Shown in pieces: positions 18,611 to 26,192 of a stretch of 64,000 bases of DNA. This stretch comes from Taibaiella chishuiensis (GTDB lineage: Bacteria > Bacteroidota > Bacteroidia > Chitinophagales > Chitinophagaceae): positions 1-64,000 of the forward strand of contig NZ_PYGD01000002.1 of NCBI RefSeq assembly GCF_003014535.1. Direction: 5' to 3'. Positions within the stretch are counted from its first letter, which is position 1. Every line of letters starts with the position of its first letter. The position numbers and the translations under genes were made by a program. Under the pieces are notes generated by a model. That model ran no database searches, had not been told where the DNA came from, and saw only the letters and a program-made list of their open reading frames with translations.

Positions 18611-19081
18611 ATGGCTATTCAAACCGGGCAACAAGCTCCCGAATTTACATTGCGCGACAGCGACAAACAGGAAGTAAAACTCAACGACTATAAGGGCCGC
18701 AACGTGGTGCTCTTATTCTTCCCGCTGGCATTTACAGGCGTGTGCACCGCCGAGTTGTGTTCGCTGCGCGACAATATGACTACCTACAATAACCTGGATG
18801 CCCAGGTACTGGCGATCTCCGTGGATTCTTTATTCACGCTCGATAAGTTCAAAAAAGAGCAAGGCTTCAATTTCCCGCTGCTGAGCGATTTTAATAAGGA
18901 TGTGTCTGCAGCCTATGGTTCGCTTTACGAAAACTTTGTACTGGATATGAAAGGTGTTTCCAAAAGGTCGGCCTTCGTACTGGACAAAGAAGGCGTGGTA
19001 AGGTATGCCGAAGTGTTGGAAGATGCCGGTAAAATACCTGATTTTGATAAAATACAGGAAACCCTGCAAAGCCTTTCCTGA
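18611..19081 (+). CDS. Peroxiredoxin (AhpE/BCP-like)
   Basis: 156 residues, full length for the family. The peroxidatic cysteine is C45 in the PxxxT(S)xxC motif (PLAFTGVC), with a second cysteine at C50 (CTAELC). That spacing is the same as in atypical 2-Cys BCP-type enzymes, where it can act as the resolving residue. The protein reduces hydrogen peroxide and organic hydroperoxides in the cytoplasm using thiol reductants. The conserved Arg expected near the C-terminus is in the KRSAFVLDKEG block. It is divergent from the M16 peptidase and has its own promoter. Confidence 0.93.
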   Translation: MAIQTGQQAPEFTLRDSDKQEVKLNDYKGRNVVLLFFPLAFTGVCTAELCSLRDNMTTYNNLDAQVLAISVDSLFTLDKFKKEQGFNFPLLSDFNKDVSAAYGSLYENFVLDMKGVSKRSAFVLDKEGVVRYAEVLEDAGKIPDFDKIQETLQSLS

Positions 19082-19184
19082 TTCCTGTCGTCTTAATGGA
19101 CAAGGGAGTATTGCGCCCGGCGCCTGTTGGGCGCAATAACTTACCTTTATCCCCGCATTATTTTTTTTGTTTAAAACTAAACCG

Positions 19185-20216
19185 ATGAAAAGAAAATTAC
19201 TCCTTGGCGCATTATTGGCGTCTTCCCTCTTTGCAGCAACGGACAGCCATGCCCAGAGCTTTACCAATGCCGGCCTCGAAACCTGGCATAACTTTACTTC
19301 CGCTACGCTGGCGCTCGAAGCGCCCAATAACTGGTATGGTACCGATTCGCTGATCGCGGCTATTGCCCCGGTTGCCGGCTCTTTCGGTTATTCCATCACC
19401 GCTGCCAAACAATTGTATAAAAGCACGGATAGCCATAGCGGCCAGTTTGCTGCAGAGGTACAGTCCAAATTCGTAGGCAATACCGTTGGTAATATTCCGG
19501 GTGTATTTTCCAATGCAAAAATCGCGATCGATTTTATAGGACTGGTTACCGGCGGCAACCTTAGCGATCCTGCCGCTATTCTCCAATACCTGTCTTATTC
19601 CCAGGCTACCCCTATTACCAATATGGTAGATACCGTAAGTGCATGGGTAAAGCTGGAAAGCGCCAACCTGGACACGGCGATGATTACCGTAATGGCGGTT
19701 AAAAAAGTACAGGCTTCCGGTGGCGGCGACTCTACCGCGGTACTGGGAGCAGGCGAATACAGGATACTGCCGGGTACGAATGCTTATACCCGGGTAGCAG
19801 TACCGGTGCTTTACCAGGGCAGTAACGTGCCCGAGGAGCTGATCGTGGTATTTACCAGCAGCGATCCTATGGCTGATACCGTTCATTCCGGTAATAAACT
19901 GCTGGTAGACGATGTCGCGTTCTCTTATAAATCCAATGGTACCAGCATTCAGCAGCCCCTGCTGGCCGAGCAGGTAGCCCTCGTATATCCTAACCCGGCC
20001 AGGGGTACGGTTTACTTTAACCTCAACCCAAGAGAGCGTGCCGAAGAATATATGCTGACCATTACCGATGTCAGCGGCAGGGTTGTATTGCACGAACAAC
20101 TGAAAGAAGCGGTGAACGCCAAAAATGTGAAGAGCTGGGCTAAAGGCGCTTATTTTTATAACCTGGGCAACACCAGGAATGGTCGTTTTGCCAAAGGTAA
20201 ATTCGTAGTAGAATAA
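19185..20216 (+). CDS. T9SS-secreted protein with PCMD-like beta domain
   Basis: 343 residues from the ATG at 19185; an in-frame TTG at 19167 is less likely. Signal peptide LLASSLFAATDSHAQ. Residues about 25-260 resemble the putative carbohydrate-metabolism domain (PCMD) of Bacteroidota: an opening NAGLETWHNF, a central YKSTDSHSGQFAAEV and a closing LLVDDVAFSY. The last about 75 residues are a T9SS type A sorting domain (VYPNPARGTVYFNL, ITDVSGRVV, KGAYFYNL). The PCMD fold is assigned by pattern only. It is probably a surface carbohydrate-binding protein. It follows the peroxiredoxin gene with about 100 bp between and is closed by a terminator. Confidence 0.75.
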   Translation: MKRKLLLGALLASSLFAATDSHAQSFTNAGLETWHNFTSATLALEAPNNWYGTDSLIAAIAPVAGSFGYSITAAKQLYKSTDSHSGQFAAEVQSKFVGNTVGNIPGVFSNAKIAIDFIGLVTGGNLSDPAAILQYLSYSQATPITNMVDTVSAWVKLESANLDTAMITVMAVKKVQASGGGDSTAVLGAGEYRILPGTNAYTRVAVPVLYQGSNVPEELIVVFTSSDPMADTVHSGNKLLVDDVAFSYKSNGTSIQQPLLAEQVALVYPNPARGTVYFNLNPRERAEEYMLTITDVSGRVVLHEQLKEAVNAKNVKSWAKGAYFYNLGNTRNGRFAKGKFVVE

Positions 20217-20245
20217 ACAACGCCCCAGGCGCATCTTATACAACA

Positions 20246-20273
20246 AGGCTCCCGGCTGTATAGCCGGGAGCCT
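20246..20273. terminator. Bidirectional hairpin terminator
   Basis: An 11-bp perfect stem, AGGCTCCCGGC with GCCGGGAGCCT, followed by TTATTTATT. It serves convergent genes ending at 20216 and 20299. Confidence 0.8.
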
Positions 20274-20298
20274 TTATTTATTGAGCGGGAAGACTTGA

Positions 20299-20760
20299 TT
20301 ATTTAGCGAGGAAGATCTGGGTGAAATACAGGCTGCCATCGCGGGCCTCGGCAATACCGATGCCGATATGCGTATAATCGCCCAATAGATTTTTGCGGTG
20401 CCCCGGGCTATTGATCCAGAGGTTGACCACGGCTTCGGCATCCAGGTGGCCATAAGCCACATTTTCTGCGAAGGCCGAGCCCCAGCCCAGTTCGGAACGG
20501 ATGGCGGCGGTACGTTTGTCGAAGCCCTTATGCCCGAAGCCTACTTTTTTGCGGGCCATATTCTTACTATGGGCCTGCGCCTGTTCGCTCAGCTCGTCGA
20601 GCAATACCAGGGGCTTCAGCCCTTTCGAGCTCCGGAACTTATTGGTGAAATAAAGGATGTCTTCGGTCATGTCGCGGTCCCTGGCCTGCGCAGCAGGAGC
20701 AAAGAACAGGACAAAACTGCACAGCAGGGCGGCTAAGCCGGTACGGAACGATAATGTCAT
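20299..20760 (-). CDS. Exported CAP-domain (SCP/YkwD-like) protein
   Basis: 153 residues with a signal peptide (LAALLCSFVLFFAPAAQA). The CAP fold covers about 32-153: LYFTNKFRSSKGLKPLV, LSEQAQAHSKNMA, FAENVAYG, VVNLWINSPGHRKNLL and THIGIGIA are the ordered family motifs. The conserved His and Glu residues of the CAP cavity are present (HSKNMA, FAENV, GHRKNLL). Bacterial CAP proteins are extracytoplasmic and of uncertain activity; lipid binding and peptidase roles have been proposed for relatives. The length equals a minimal single-domain CAP. Monocistronic. Confidence 0.88.
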   Translation of the reverse strand: MTLSFRTGLAALLCSFVLFFAPAAQARDRDMTEDILYFTNKFRSSKGLKPLVLLDELSEQAQAHSKNMARKKVGFGHKGFDKRTAAIRSELGWGSAFAENVAYGHLDAEAVVNLWINSPGHRKNLLGDYTHIGIGIAEARDGSLYFTQIFLAK

Positions 20761-20872
20761 CTTGTGGAGCGGTGTTTTAAAATGCCATAGTATGGAACAC
20801 CGGAACAGGGATTGGGTTTAATGGTCGTCGGGTAATACGGGGAAAAAAATCAGGGAAGGTCCTGCCGGCCGG

Positions 20873-21331
20873 TTATGCCAGTTTCGAAAAGACAGAGAAG
20901 AAATAACAAACCGTAGCCGCAAAGATAAAGTGGGCACAGAACAGGCTGAGCTGGTACAAGGGTATCCGGATGGTGGGCGGGTAAGGATGGAAGCCCAAAA
21001 AGATCTTCCAGAGCACGATGCCGGCTATACCGCTCAGGATGGCCAGCAATATGACGGAGGAAATACCCGGCACGCCTACGCCCATATGCCACAGCTGCCA
21101 GAACAGGAAAGTAAAGACAAAGCCCAGGATGTACTGGCTGCCGATGCCCACTACCTGGGCGCGCCGGCTGCCCGACAAGGCGCCGTCGCGGTGCGTCTCG
21201 AAGGTAAGCATCGTACCCAGTATGCCCGATATGCTGAGCGGGCTGCCGGTAATATACTCCATGCCATACATGAACAGGTTCATTAGTGCGGTGGCAACGA
21301 CCGCGGTAGCGAGTAAAAGAATTATTTCCAT
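20873..21331 (-). CDS. Small four-helix integral membrane protein
   Basis: 152 residues with four predicted transmembrane helices (about 3-25, 60-85, 92-115, 125-148). Sequence landmarks are LMNLFMYGMEYITG, ILGTMLTFETH and a polar loop HRDGALSGSRRAQ. I do not recognise a named family with confidence. The start at 21331 gives a membrane-inserting first helix at once, so no signal is cleaved. It is separated by about 110 bp from the CAP gene downstream, with no obvious terminator between, so the two may be co-transcribed. Confidence 0.65.
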   Translation of the reverse strand: MEIILLLATAVVATALMNLFMYGMEYITGSPLSISGILGTMLTFETHRDGALSGSRRAQVVGIGSQYILGFVFTFLFWQLWHMGVGVPGISSVILLAILSGIAGIVLWKIFLGFHPYPPTIRIPLYQLSLFCAHFIFAATVCYFFSVFSKLA

Positions 21332-21526
21332 AATACCTGGTTTTAAATACGGACCATAAGGACTGTTGCAAAATCTATACCCAAAATGCCGGAACCGGTA
21401 TATTGCCCTTTCCTGCTTTTGCGCAGCCCTTTCGGGTAGCGGGTTTTCGTAAATGTTAATGTAGAAAAAAGGCGAATATTCCCCTGTATGTGGTAACTAT
21501 TGCCCATCGGAAATTTGCCTGTGAAA

Positions 21527-21549
21527 AAGGCCGTCGCGAAGACGGCCTT
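21527..21549 (-). terminator. Hairpin terminator
   Basis: A 9-bp stem, AAGGCCGTC with GACGGCCTT, loop GCGAA, followed on the minus strand by a short T-run. It lies just after the stop of the gene at 21577-21909. Confidence 0.65.
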
Positions 21550-21576
21550 GCAGATAAAACAAAAGATATTTCCGGG

Positions 21577-21909
21577 TTATTTCATAAAGGCGAATACCTC
21601 GTCGTTATAACAATACCATTCAAAAAAGGCGTCAATACCCGGTACGCATTCCGTATCCTGTCCTTTGCCCCGGTAGCTGTGCCAGAAATGATCGATAACG
21701 GCATCCGTATCGCTGCAGTAGGGGGCAATGATCTCGGTACATACGGCTTTTAGAATCACATAGGCCGTAAACCATTTCAGTTGTAATTCTATTTGTTGTT
21801 CTTCTGTGCCATATTGTTCCTGGTCGAGGTATTGTTCTTCCTGTTCCAGGAAACGCTCAAATTGTGCGATGATGGCGTCTTCCAGTTGCTTGTTCTTATC
21901 GGTGTTCAT
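21577..21909 (-). CDS. Hypothetical acidic helical protein
   Basis: 110 residues, strongly acidic and glutamine-rich at the N-terminus (FLEQEEQYLDQEQYGTEEQQ), predicted mostly helical. The C-terminal half carries aromatic and Cys residues (APYCSDTDAV, HFWHSYRGKG, FFEWYCYND). There is no signal peptide or membrane segment, so it is cytoplasmic. I recognise no family. A gene-specific terminator and a clean ATG support that it is real. Confidence 0.6.
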   Translation of the reverse strand: MNTDKNKQLEDAIIAQFERFLEQEEQYLDQEQYGTEEQQIELQLKWFTAYVILKAVCTEIIAPYCSDTDAVIDHFWHSYRGKGQDTECVPGIDAFFEWYCYNDEVFAFMK

Positions 21910-22289
21910 ACGCTGACGAATTTTCGGTTGAGTATGTTACCGGCCCGATCCGTTTCTTGAGTTACCAGGGAGCGGGGCTCCCCTGGTGCAACAAAAGCCG
22001 CCAGGATCTTACCGGCAATTTTCTTAATATATAGACGTACAAAATCTGTTCCGAACGGGGGTATAACCCGCTGCATAAAAAGTTATAAAATGCCTAAAAC
22101 TTAGAAAACGCAGTTTAAAGGCGTTTTGGTATAGGCAAGCTATAAATAATGTAAATAATTTAATTGACTTTAACGAATATATAAGAAATGCTACAGGTAA
22201 AACCCTGGTTATAATTGGCAGTAGCCTCCGACCCTTTGTCGTTGCCGGTCATTTTTGGATAAAATGCCGCAGTGCCTTACCTTAACCGG
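21910..22289. other. AT-rich intergenic region with a nested hairpin
   Basis: About 380 bp between divergent genes. An imperfect hairpin around 21965-21989 contains CCAGGGAGC/GCTCCCCTGG. A nested structure at 22091-22137 has outer stem TGCCTA/TAGGCA and inner stem AAAACGC/GCGTTTT. No gene is supported. Confidence 0.45.
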
Positions 22290-22754
22290 ATGAATAAAAA
22301 GGAATACCGGTTCGAAGGCGGGATCGTAGAAGTGCTGTTCCAGGAGGGTAGCGTCCATATTGTAAACGATACGCAGTTGTGGGCTTTACTGGAGGGAAAG
22401 ATCAAAGAAAATACGACCACCCTGGTGGCCTGGATTGTTGAACAATACAGGCAGTTGCAGGGCCGCGACCTGGCCATTACCGGCGACTCGCTGGCAGTGG
22501 AGATCTGGGGCCATGTTTACTTCGAATATTACCTGCTGATCCTTAAAGAGCTGGTGCGCCTGCAATTGGTCGCCGATCTGCTGGAGCCCCTGCTGGCCAA
22601 AAGCGATGTGATCGACTGCGGCGAGACCGGGTACGACAATAACCGCAAACTGTGGGATATGCTGGCGCCGCATAAGGACTTTATACTGGGTATGCTACCG
22701 GGTAAGATAGATCCGGCGCAGAAAGAGGGGAGTACAGGGTCGCCCCCGGCCTGA
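22290..22754 (+). CDS. Hypothetical cytoplasmic protein
   Basis: 154 residues from the ATG at 22290; a GTG at 22272 would add six residues. The N-terminus is beta-like (KKEYRFEGGIVEVLFQEG) and the remainder is helical (LWALLEGKIKENTTTLVAWI, LLILKELVRLQLVADLL), with a proline- and glycine-rich tail. There is no signal, membrane segment or recognised motif. It ends exactly adjacent to the stop of the convergent response-regulator gene (22754/22755). Function unknown. Confidence 0.6.
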   Translation: MNKKEYRFEGGIVEVLFQEGSVHIVNDTQLWALLEGKIKENTTTLVAWIVEQYRQLQGRDLAITGDSLAVEIWGHVYFEYYLLILKELVRLQLVADLLEPLLAKSDVIDCGETGYDNNRKLWDMLAPHKDFILGMLPGKIDPAQKEGSTGSPPA

Positions 22755-23399
22755 TTAATCGGTAACCACGCCTTTTTTTAAGGCATAAACGGCAAGCGCC
22801 GTGCGGCTCTTTAACCGCAGTTTGGAGAACAGCGTATCGCGGTAGCCATGCACGGTATGGAGGCTTACGCCCATCTTCGTGGCAATTTCCTTGTAGGACA
22901 GGTCGGAGCAGCAGTTTTCCAGGAACTCGGTTTCGCGATCGGTAATATTCATGCTCTGGGCGCTGCCGGCGCGCCTTATGGTATTGATCAGCATCATTTC
23001 CGAATGGAAATAAGAGCCGGAATGCACGGTTTGCAGGGCCAGCAACAGCTCTTCAGGGTCGGCGCCTTTATGAAGGAAGCCTTTGGCGCCGCAACGCAGC
23101 ATTTTTACAATGCTGAACTCATTTTCATACATGGACAGTGCCAGTACGGGTATCTGCGGATAGGCGGTACGCAGGCGCATGGTGGTTTCGTAGCCATTCA
23201 GCTCGGGCATATTGATGTCGAGTATACAGATATGGGGCAGCACCTCGGCCCGGGCCAGCGCTTCCAGCAGCATCAGGCCGTTATTGACCTGCATAATAAT
23301 TTCGAAGTCGCCAAGGGTTCTGATCAGTTCTGCGAGGCCGCTGCGCATCACCGTATGGTCGTCGGCGATCGCAATGCGTATGGTGGATGGTGTGCTCAT
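22755..23399 (-). CDS. NarL/LuxR-family response regulator
   Basis: 214 residues. A receiver domain at about 6-125 has the acidic pair ADD, phosphoacceptor D61 (CILDINMPELNG) and the switch lysine in FLHKGADPEE. A LuxR-type helix-turn-helix spans about 148-210 (ITDRETEFLENCCSDLSYKEI, MGVSLHTVHGYRDTLFSKL). All receiver residues needed for phosphorylation are intact. The start codon overlaps the stop of the upstream kinase-like gene by 4 bp (ATGA), so the two are translationally coupled. The partner kinase appears degenerate, so the phosphate may come from elsewhere. Transcription factor; targets unknown. Confidence 0.9.
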   Translation of the reverse strand: MSTPSTIRIAIADDHTVMRSGLAELIRTLGDFEIIMQVNNGLMLLEALARAEVLPHICILDINMPELNGYETTMRLRTAYPQIPVLALSMYENEFSIVKMLRCGAKGFLHKGADPEELLLALQTVHSGSYFHSEMMLINTIRRAGSAQSMNITDRETEFLENCCSDLSYKEIATKMGVSLHTVHGYRDTLFSKLRLKSRTALAVYALKKGVVTD

Positions 23400-24166
23400 G
23401 TTGTTAAGTTGCAGGTTAAGATCAGGCTGCCCCCTGTGCCCGGCGCGGTTTGCTCTGCCAGGCTGCCGTTCAGCAGTTTCATGCGTTCCCGCAGGTGGTG
23501 CAGGTCCGAATGGTGTGTTGTGTTTGTAGCGCGGGGGATGCCATTATGGCTTATATGGATCCGGATCCGGCTGCCCGACGACGCGATGTCTATTACAGCT
23601 TTTTGAGCCGAGGTATGCCGGCAAATCGTGGCGAGGGCTTCCTGTACGATGCGGAAAAGCATCAGGTCCTGCTCCCGGTTTAGTTCGGGTACCTGGTTCG
23701 TGCAGCTAAAGATACAGTCAAGACGGTAAACGGAAGCTATAAACGCGAACTCTTTTTCGAGTGCATCTATAAAGCCCATTTTCTCAACTGTTTGTGCATT
23801 TAATACGAGGCTTAATTGCCCCAGCGCTTTTAAGGATTTTACAATACCGCCCACTGCCGGGCCAATGAGTTCCCGCAGTTCATTACGGTCCTGCAACCGC
23901 TCCGATGCAATGGCGAGCTGCATATAGGAACCGGCCAGCAGCTGGCCTATATTATCCTGCAGTTCGTGGGATACGAGGTCGAGCGCTTCCCGTTCCACTT
24001 CGTGACGTATACGCAGTATCTCGTAATCGTACTGCCGGGTGGCGGCTGCCTGCAGACCGGCATGGTGTATATAATGCCGGTACCGCAGCAGCAATACGAT
24101 AAGGGCGCCGGCCAGCATAAAGATAAGTCCCCACAACAGGGTGGGGGATTGTATATGACGGATCAT
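23396..24166 (-). CDS. Degenerate NarX-type sensor kinase (probable pseudokinase)
   Basis: 256 residues. One transmembrane helix at about 9-28, then a coiled dimerisation helix and a HATPase-like region at about 150-250. In HisKA_3 kinases the phosphoacceptor lies in a RELHDnigQ motif; here the aligned block is SHELQDNIGQLL, so the His is replaced by Gln70, and only an out-of-register H67 remains. The N-box reads QEALATICRH instead of QEALNNxxKH, the DNGxG motif is HNGIPRA, and the second glycine motif is SDLHHLRERMKLL. The ATP-binding and phosphotransfer residues thus look lost, while the frame is intact and overlaps the response-regulator gene by 4 bp. It may act as a non-catalytic regulator of that protein. 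Confidence 0.8.
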   Translation of the reverse strand: MIRHIQSPTLLWGLIFMLAGALIVLLLRYRHYIHHAGLQAAATRQYDYEILRIRHEVEREALDLVSHELQDNIGQLLAGSYMQLAIASERLQDRNELRELIGPAVGGIVKSLKALGQLSLVLNAQTVEKMGFIDALEKEFAFIASVYRLDCIFSCTNQVPELNREQDLMLFRIVQEALATICRHTSAQKAVIDIASSGSRIRIHISHNGIPRATNTTHHSDLHHLRERMKLLNGSLAEQTAPGTGGSLILTCNLTT

Positions 24167-24242
24167 GATTTGTTTTATGGTTGTTTACCGGGTTGTACGC
24201 AATGTACTACTAACCAGTTACATATTAAACCCCCATATTGGT

Positions 24243-24262
24243 ACCCCCTCGTAAAAGGGGGT
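24243..24262. promoter_or_regulatory. Inverted repeat between kinase-like gene and putative RNA promoter
   Basis: ACCCCCT-CGTAAA-AGGGGGT is a perfect 7-bp dyad, 77 bp upstream of the kinase-like start (24166). It abuts the TTG of the promoter at 24262. It could be an operator or a hairpin in the kinase leader. Confidence 0.4.
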
Positions 24263-24298
24263 TGCGCAATCGGAATCATTTTACCATTTTTGCGGTGC

Positions 24299-24481
24299 AT
24301 TTGGAGTTTTTATATGCAGGAAAACACCGTGTTATGCCTAACCTGTAAACACAGTAAACTGGTGGGTTTATACCTCACCGGAAAACAAAAAACAAACCTG
24401 ATTCGGATATCTGAACCAATAAGCCGCATTATGACAGTATCTGATTTCAGTGCGCCGGCCTCCCTGGGCCGGCGTTTTTTT
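24299..24481 (+). ncRNA. Candidate small RNA of about 180 nt
   Basis: A promoter-like TTG (24262-24264), 20-bp spacer and CATTTTTG (24285-24292, one mismatch to TAnnTTTG) precede a segment that ends in a strong plus-strand terminator at 24453-24481. No plus-strand gene lies upstream that the terminator could serve; the neighbours are on the minus strand. The only sizeable frame (from ATG 24314) reads through the terminator, so it is unlikely to be translated. Internal hairpins such as GGTG..CACC are visible. Family not recognised; the 5' end is an estimate from the -7 element. Confidence 0.35.
24453..24481 (+). terminator. Intrinsic terminator with long U-tract
   Basis: Stem CGCCGGCC with GGCCGGCG, loop TCCCTG, then eight T residues (24475-24482). 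Confidence 0.8.
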
Positions 24482-24565
24482 TATCCTCCTGTTTTTCTCT
24501 TTTAACATTTTTGAAGAAACAGTCTGGCCCTGAGCATGTTATTCAGACAAACAAAAACGAAGAAC

Positions 24566-24841
24566 ATGAATTACAAAAAAATGATATCCGGCTGCATGCC
24601 AGGCAAGACCAACAATACAGCAGTAGTCATCGCTTTACTGGCCGGTGCCGCAGCCGGCGCCGTGGTGTCTTTATTACTGGCGCCCCAGAGCGGTGCCGAA
24701 ACGCGCGACATGATCTCGGAAAAAGCCAAGGACCTAGCCGGTGGTGTTAAAGACAAATTCAACGCTGCCAAGACTAAAATCAAGAAAGGCGCCGAAGATA
24801 TGGCGGATGATGCCCGGGAACGATTCGAAAATTTTTCTTAG
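24566..24841 (+). CDS. YtxH-domain protein
   Basis: 91 residues from the ATG at 24566, which follows an A/G-rich stretch; an in-frame ATG at 24536 is less likely. A single glycine/alanine-rich transmembrane segment at about 18-40 (VVIALLAGAAAGAVVSLLLAP) ends in APQSG, and the block SGAETRDMISEKAKDL that follows is the YtxH signature. The remainder is a charged amphipathic helix with repeated Lys/Asp/Ala (about 45-91), similar to desiccation-type helical proteins. YtxH-like proteins are general-stress proteins of the cell envelope. A bidirectional terminator follows. Confidence 0.85.
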   Translation: MNYKKMISGCMPGKTNNTAVVIALLAGAAAGAVVSLLLAPQSGAETRDMISEKAKDLAGGVKDKFNAAKTKIKKGAEDMADDARERFENFS

Positions 24842-24865
24842 TTTCTGATAGTTTGATAATTGGTG

Positions 24866-24904
24866 TATAGAGAAAGGCTGCGCAGGGCGCGGCCTTTCTC
24901 TATA
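24866..24904. terminator. Bidirectional terminator
   Basis: A 13-bp perfect stem (24866-24878 with 24892-24904) sits exactly between the YtxH gene and the convergent HD-protein stop at 24905. Confidence 0.75.
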
Positions 24905-25582
24905 TCAGGAACCGGATATTTCGGTGTTGATCTTGTCGAGGAAAGATTGCAGGTAGGCGGCCTCTGCGCCGGCGATACGCCGGCCGGTGGCGGTACGCAT
25001 CAGCGCCGGTAACTGTAATAATTTGATGCGGAAATGATCGAGCGCATACAGGCGGTCGTCGGGTGTGCGGTGCCGGGCAAGCGGATCGGCAGCGTCGAAC
25101 AGGCCTGTGCCCAGTTGCCCCGCAATATAGAATACCCGGCTCAGGCCTATGGCGCCCAGGGCCTCCATACGGTCGGCATCCTGCAGGATACAGGCTTCGG
25201 GCGTGCGGGGCCTTACCCCGGCCGAAAAACTATGTGCATGGATCGCATGACAAACCCCTTCGATCTTAGCGGCCGGGAAGTCGGGGAAGTCCTGCTGCAG
25301 CAAGGTACGCACCCTGGTGGCACAAAGCAGGGAAGATTGTGCCCGGTCGGGATGGTTTTTGGGCAGGCTTACAAAATCGTGGAAATAAGCGGCTGTAAGC
25401 AATATCAATTGATCCGCAGTGCCGCCTTCGCCCGCGGCAATCTTTTGGGCATGACGCCACACCCGGCTGAAATGGCCGGTATCATGCGAGGCGTCCGTAC
25501 TGTCGAAGTGGGTGGCCAGGTAATCCAGGAAACGCTGTTCCCAGCGGGCCAGCATCGCTGTATCGCTGTCGGCGGCCTGCAT
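24905..25582 (-). CDS. HD-domain phosphohydrolase
   Basis: 225 residues. HD superfamily motifs in order: H in TGHFSRVWRHAQKIA, the HD doublet in LTAAYFHDF, and the distal Asp in ILQDADRMEALG. Overall order and length resemble YedJ/YpgQ-type HD hydrolases, which act on nucleotides or phosphate esters with a divalent metal. The first residues are predicted helical and there is no signal peptide, so it is cytoplasmic. Its ATG overlaps the TAA of the SET-domain gene by one base (TAATG), implying translational coupling in a two-gene operon. Substrate unknown. Confidence 0.88.
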   Translation of the reverse strand: MQAADSDTAMLARWEQRFLDYLATHFDSTDASHDTGHFSRVWRHAQKIAAGEGGTADQLILLTAAYFHDFVSLPKNHPDRAQSSLLCATRVRTLLQQDFPDFPAAKIEGVCHAIHAHSFSAGVRPRTPEACILQDADRMEALGAIGLSRVFYIAGQLGTGLFDAADPLARHRTPDDRLYALDHFRIKLLQLPALMRTATGRRIAGAEAAYLQSFLDKINTEISGS

Positions 25583-26001
25583 TACTTCCCTGCGTCTTTC
25601 AGGTTTTCTTTCAATACATCCCAGTACTCTTTACCATAGGCAACAAGTATTTCGGAACCTGCGGGGATATCTTTCTTGGCTTCGATAAAAACACGTACGC
25701 CTTCCTCCACATACTCCGCGTTGTTGAGTACGCCTTTGATCTTTTTCATACCGCGGGCATCGTTGGCATAACGGGCCAGCGATTTTTTATGCCGGAGTGC
25801 ATCGATCACATGATCGTCGGAAACGAAGTAGATATAAGGGTTGAGCCCGTCCATATGATTGGCGCCTTCCCAGTTGGTTACTTTGCCTCTGTACTCGATA
25901 ATACGACCACCTTTCGGGATTGCCTTTTCGGTGAAAAGACCGTGGCCGGCGCCGGGAATAGTAGATTCCTTAACAAACAGCTGTTTTTCTAATAAAGCCA
26001 T
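25582..26001 (-). CDS. SET-domain protein (lysine methyltransferase fold)
   Basis: 139 residues from the ATG at 26001; the frame is open upstream but the domain begins here. SET motifs: STIPGAGHGLFTEKAIPKG at the start, ARYANDARG in the place of the NHS substrate/cofactor motif, and GSEILVAYGKEYW at the end. This compact form without pre- or post-SET parts is found in many bacteria. It would transfer methyl groups from S-adenosylmethionine to a protein lysine, although the bacterial targets are usually unknown. Coupled to the HD-hydrolase gene through a TAATG overlap. Confidence 0.85.
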   Translation of the reverse strand: MALLEKQLFVKESTIPGAGHGLFTEKAIPKGGRIIEYRGKVTNWEGANHMDGLNPYIYFVSDDHVIDALRHKKSLARYANDARGMKKIKGVLNNAEYVEEGVRVFIEAKKDIPAGSEILVAYGKEYWDVLKENLKDAGK

Positions 26002-26192
26002 GTAAAACCTGGAAGAAATAAAAGGGGTAAATAAAAAACAAGCCCCGGGGCCTGCCTGCTTATGAAGATGCAAATATCTCAAAAAAATCAGGATTTAAAA
26101 TACCCCGGCAGATTATTCCGCGCAGGGTGTTCCTGTTGTACGTTGTGCAAATAAAAAGACCGGTTGGCCGAATTCTTATTAATTTGCGCCTG

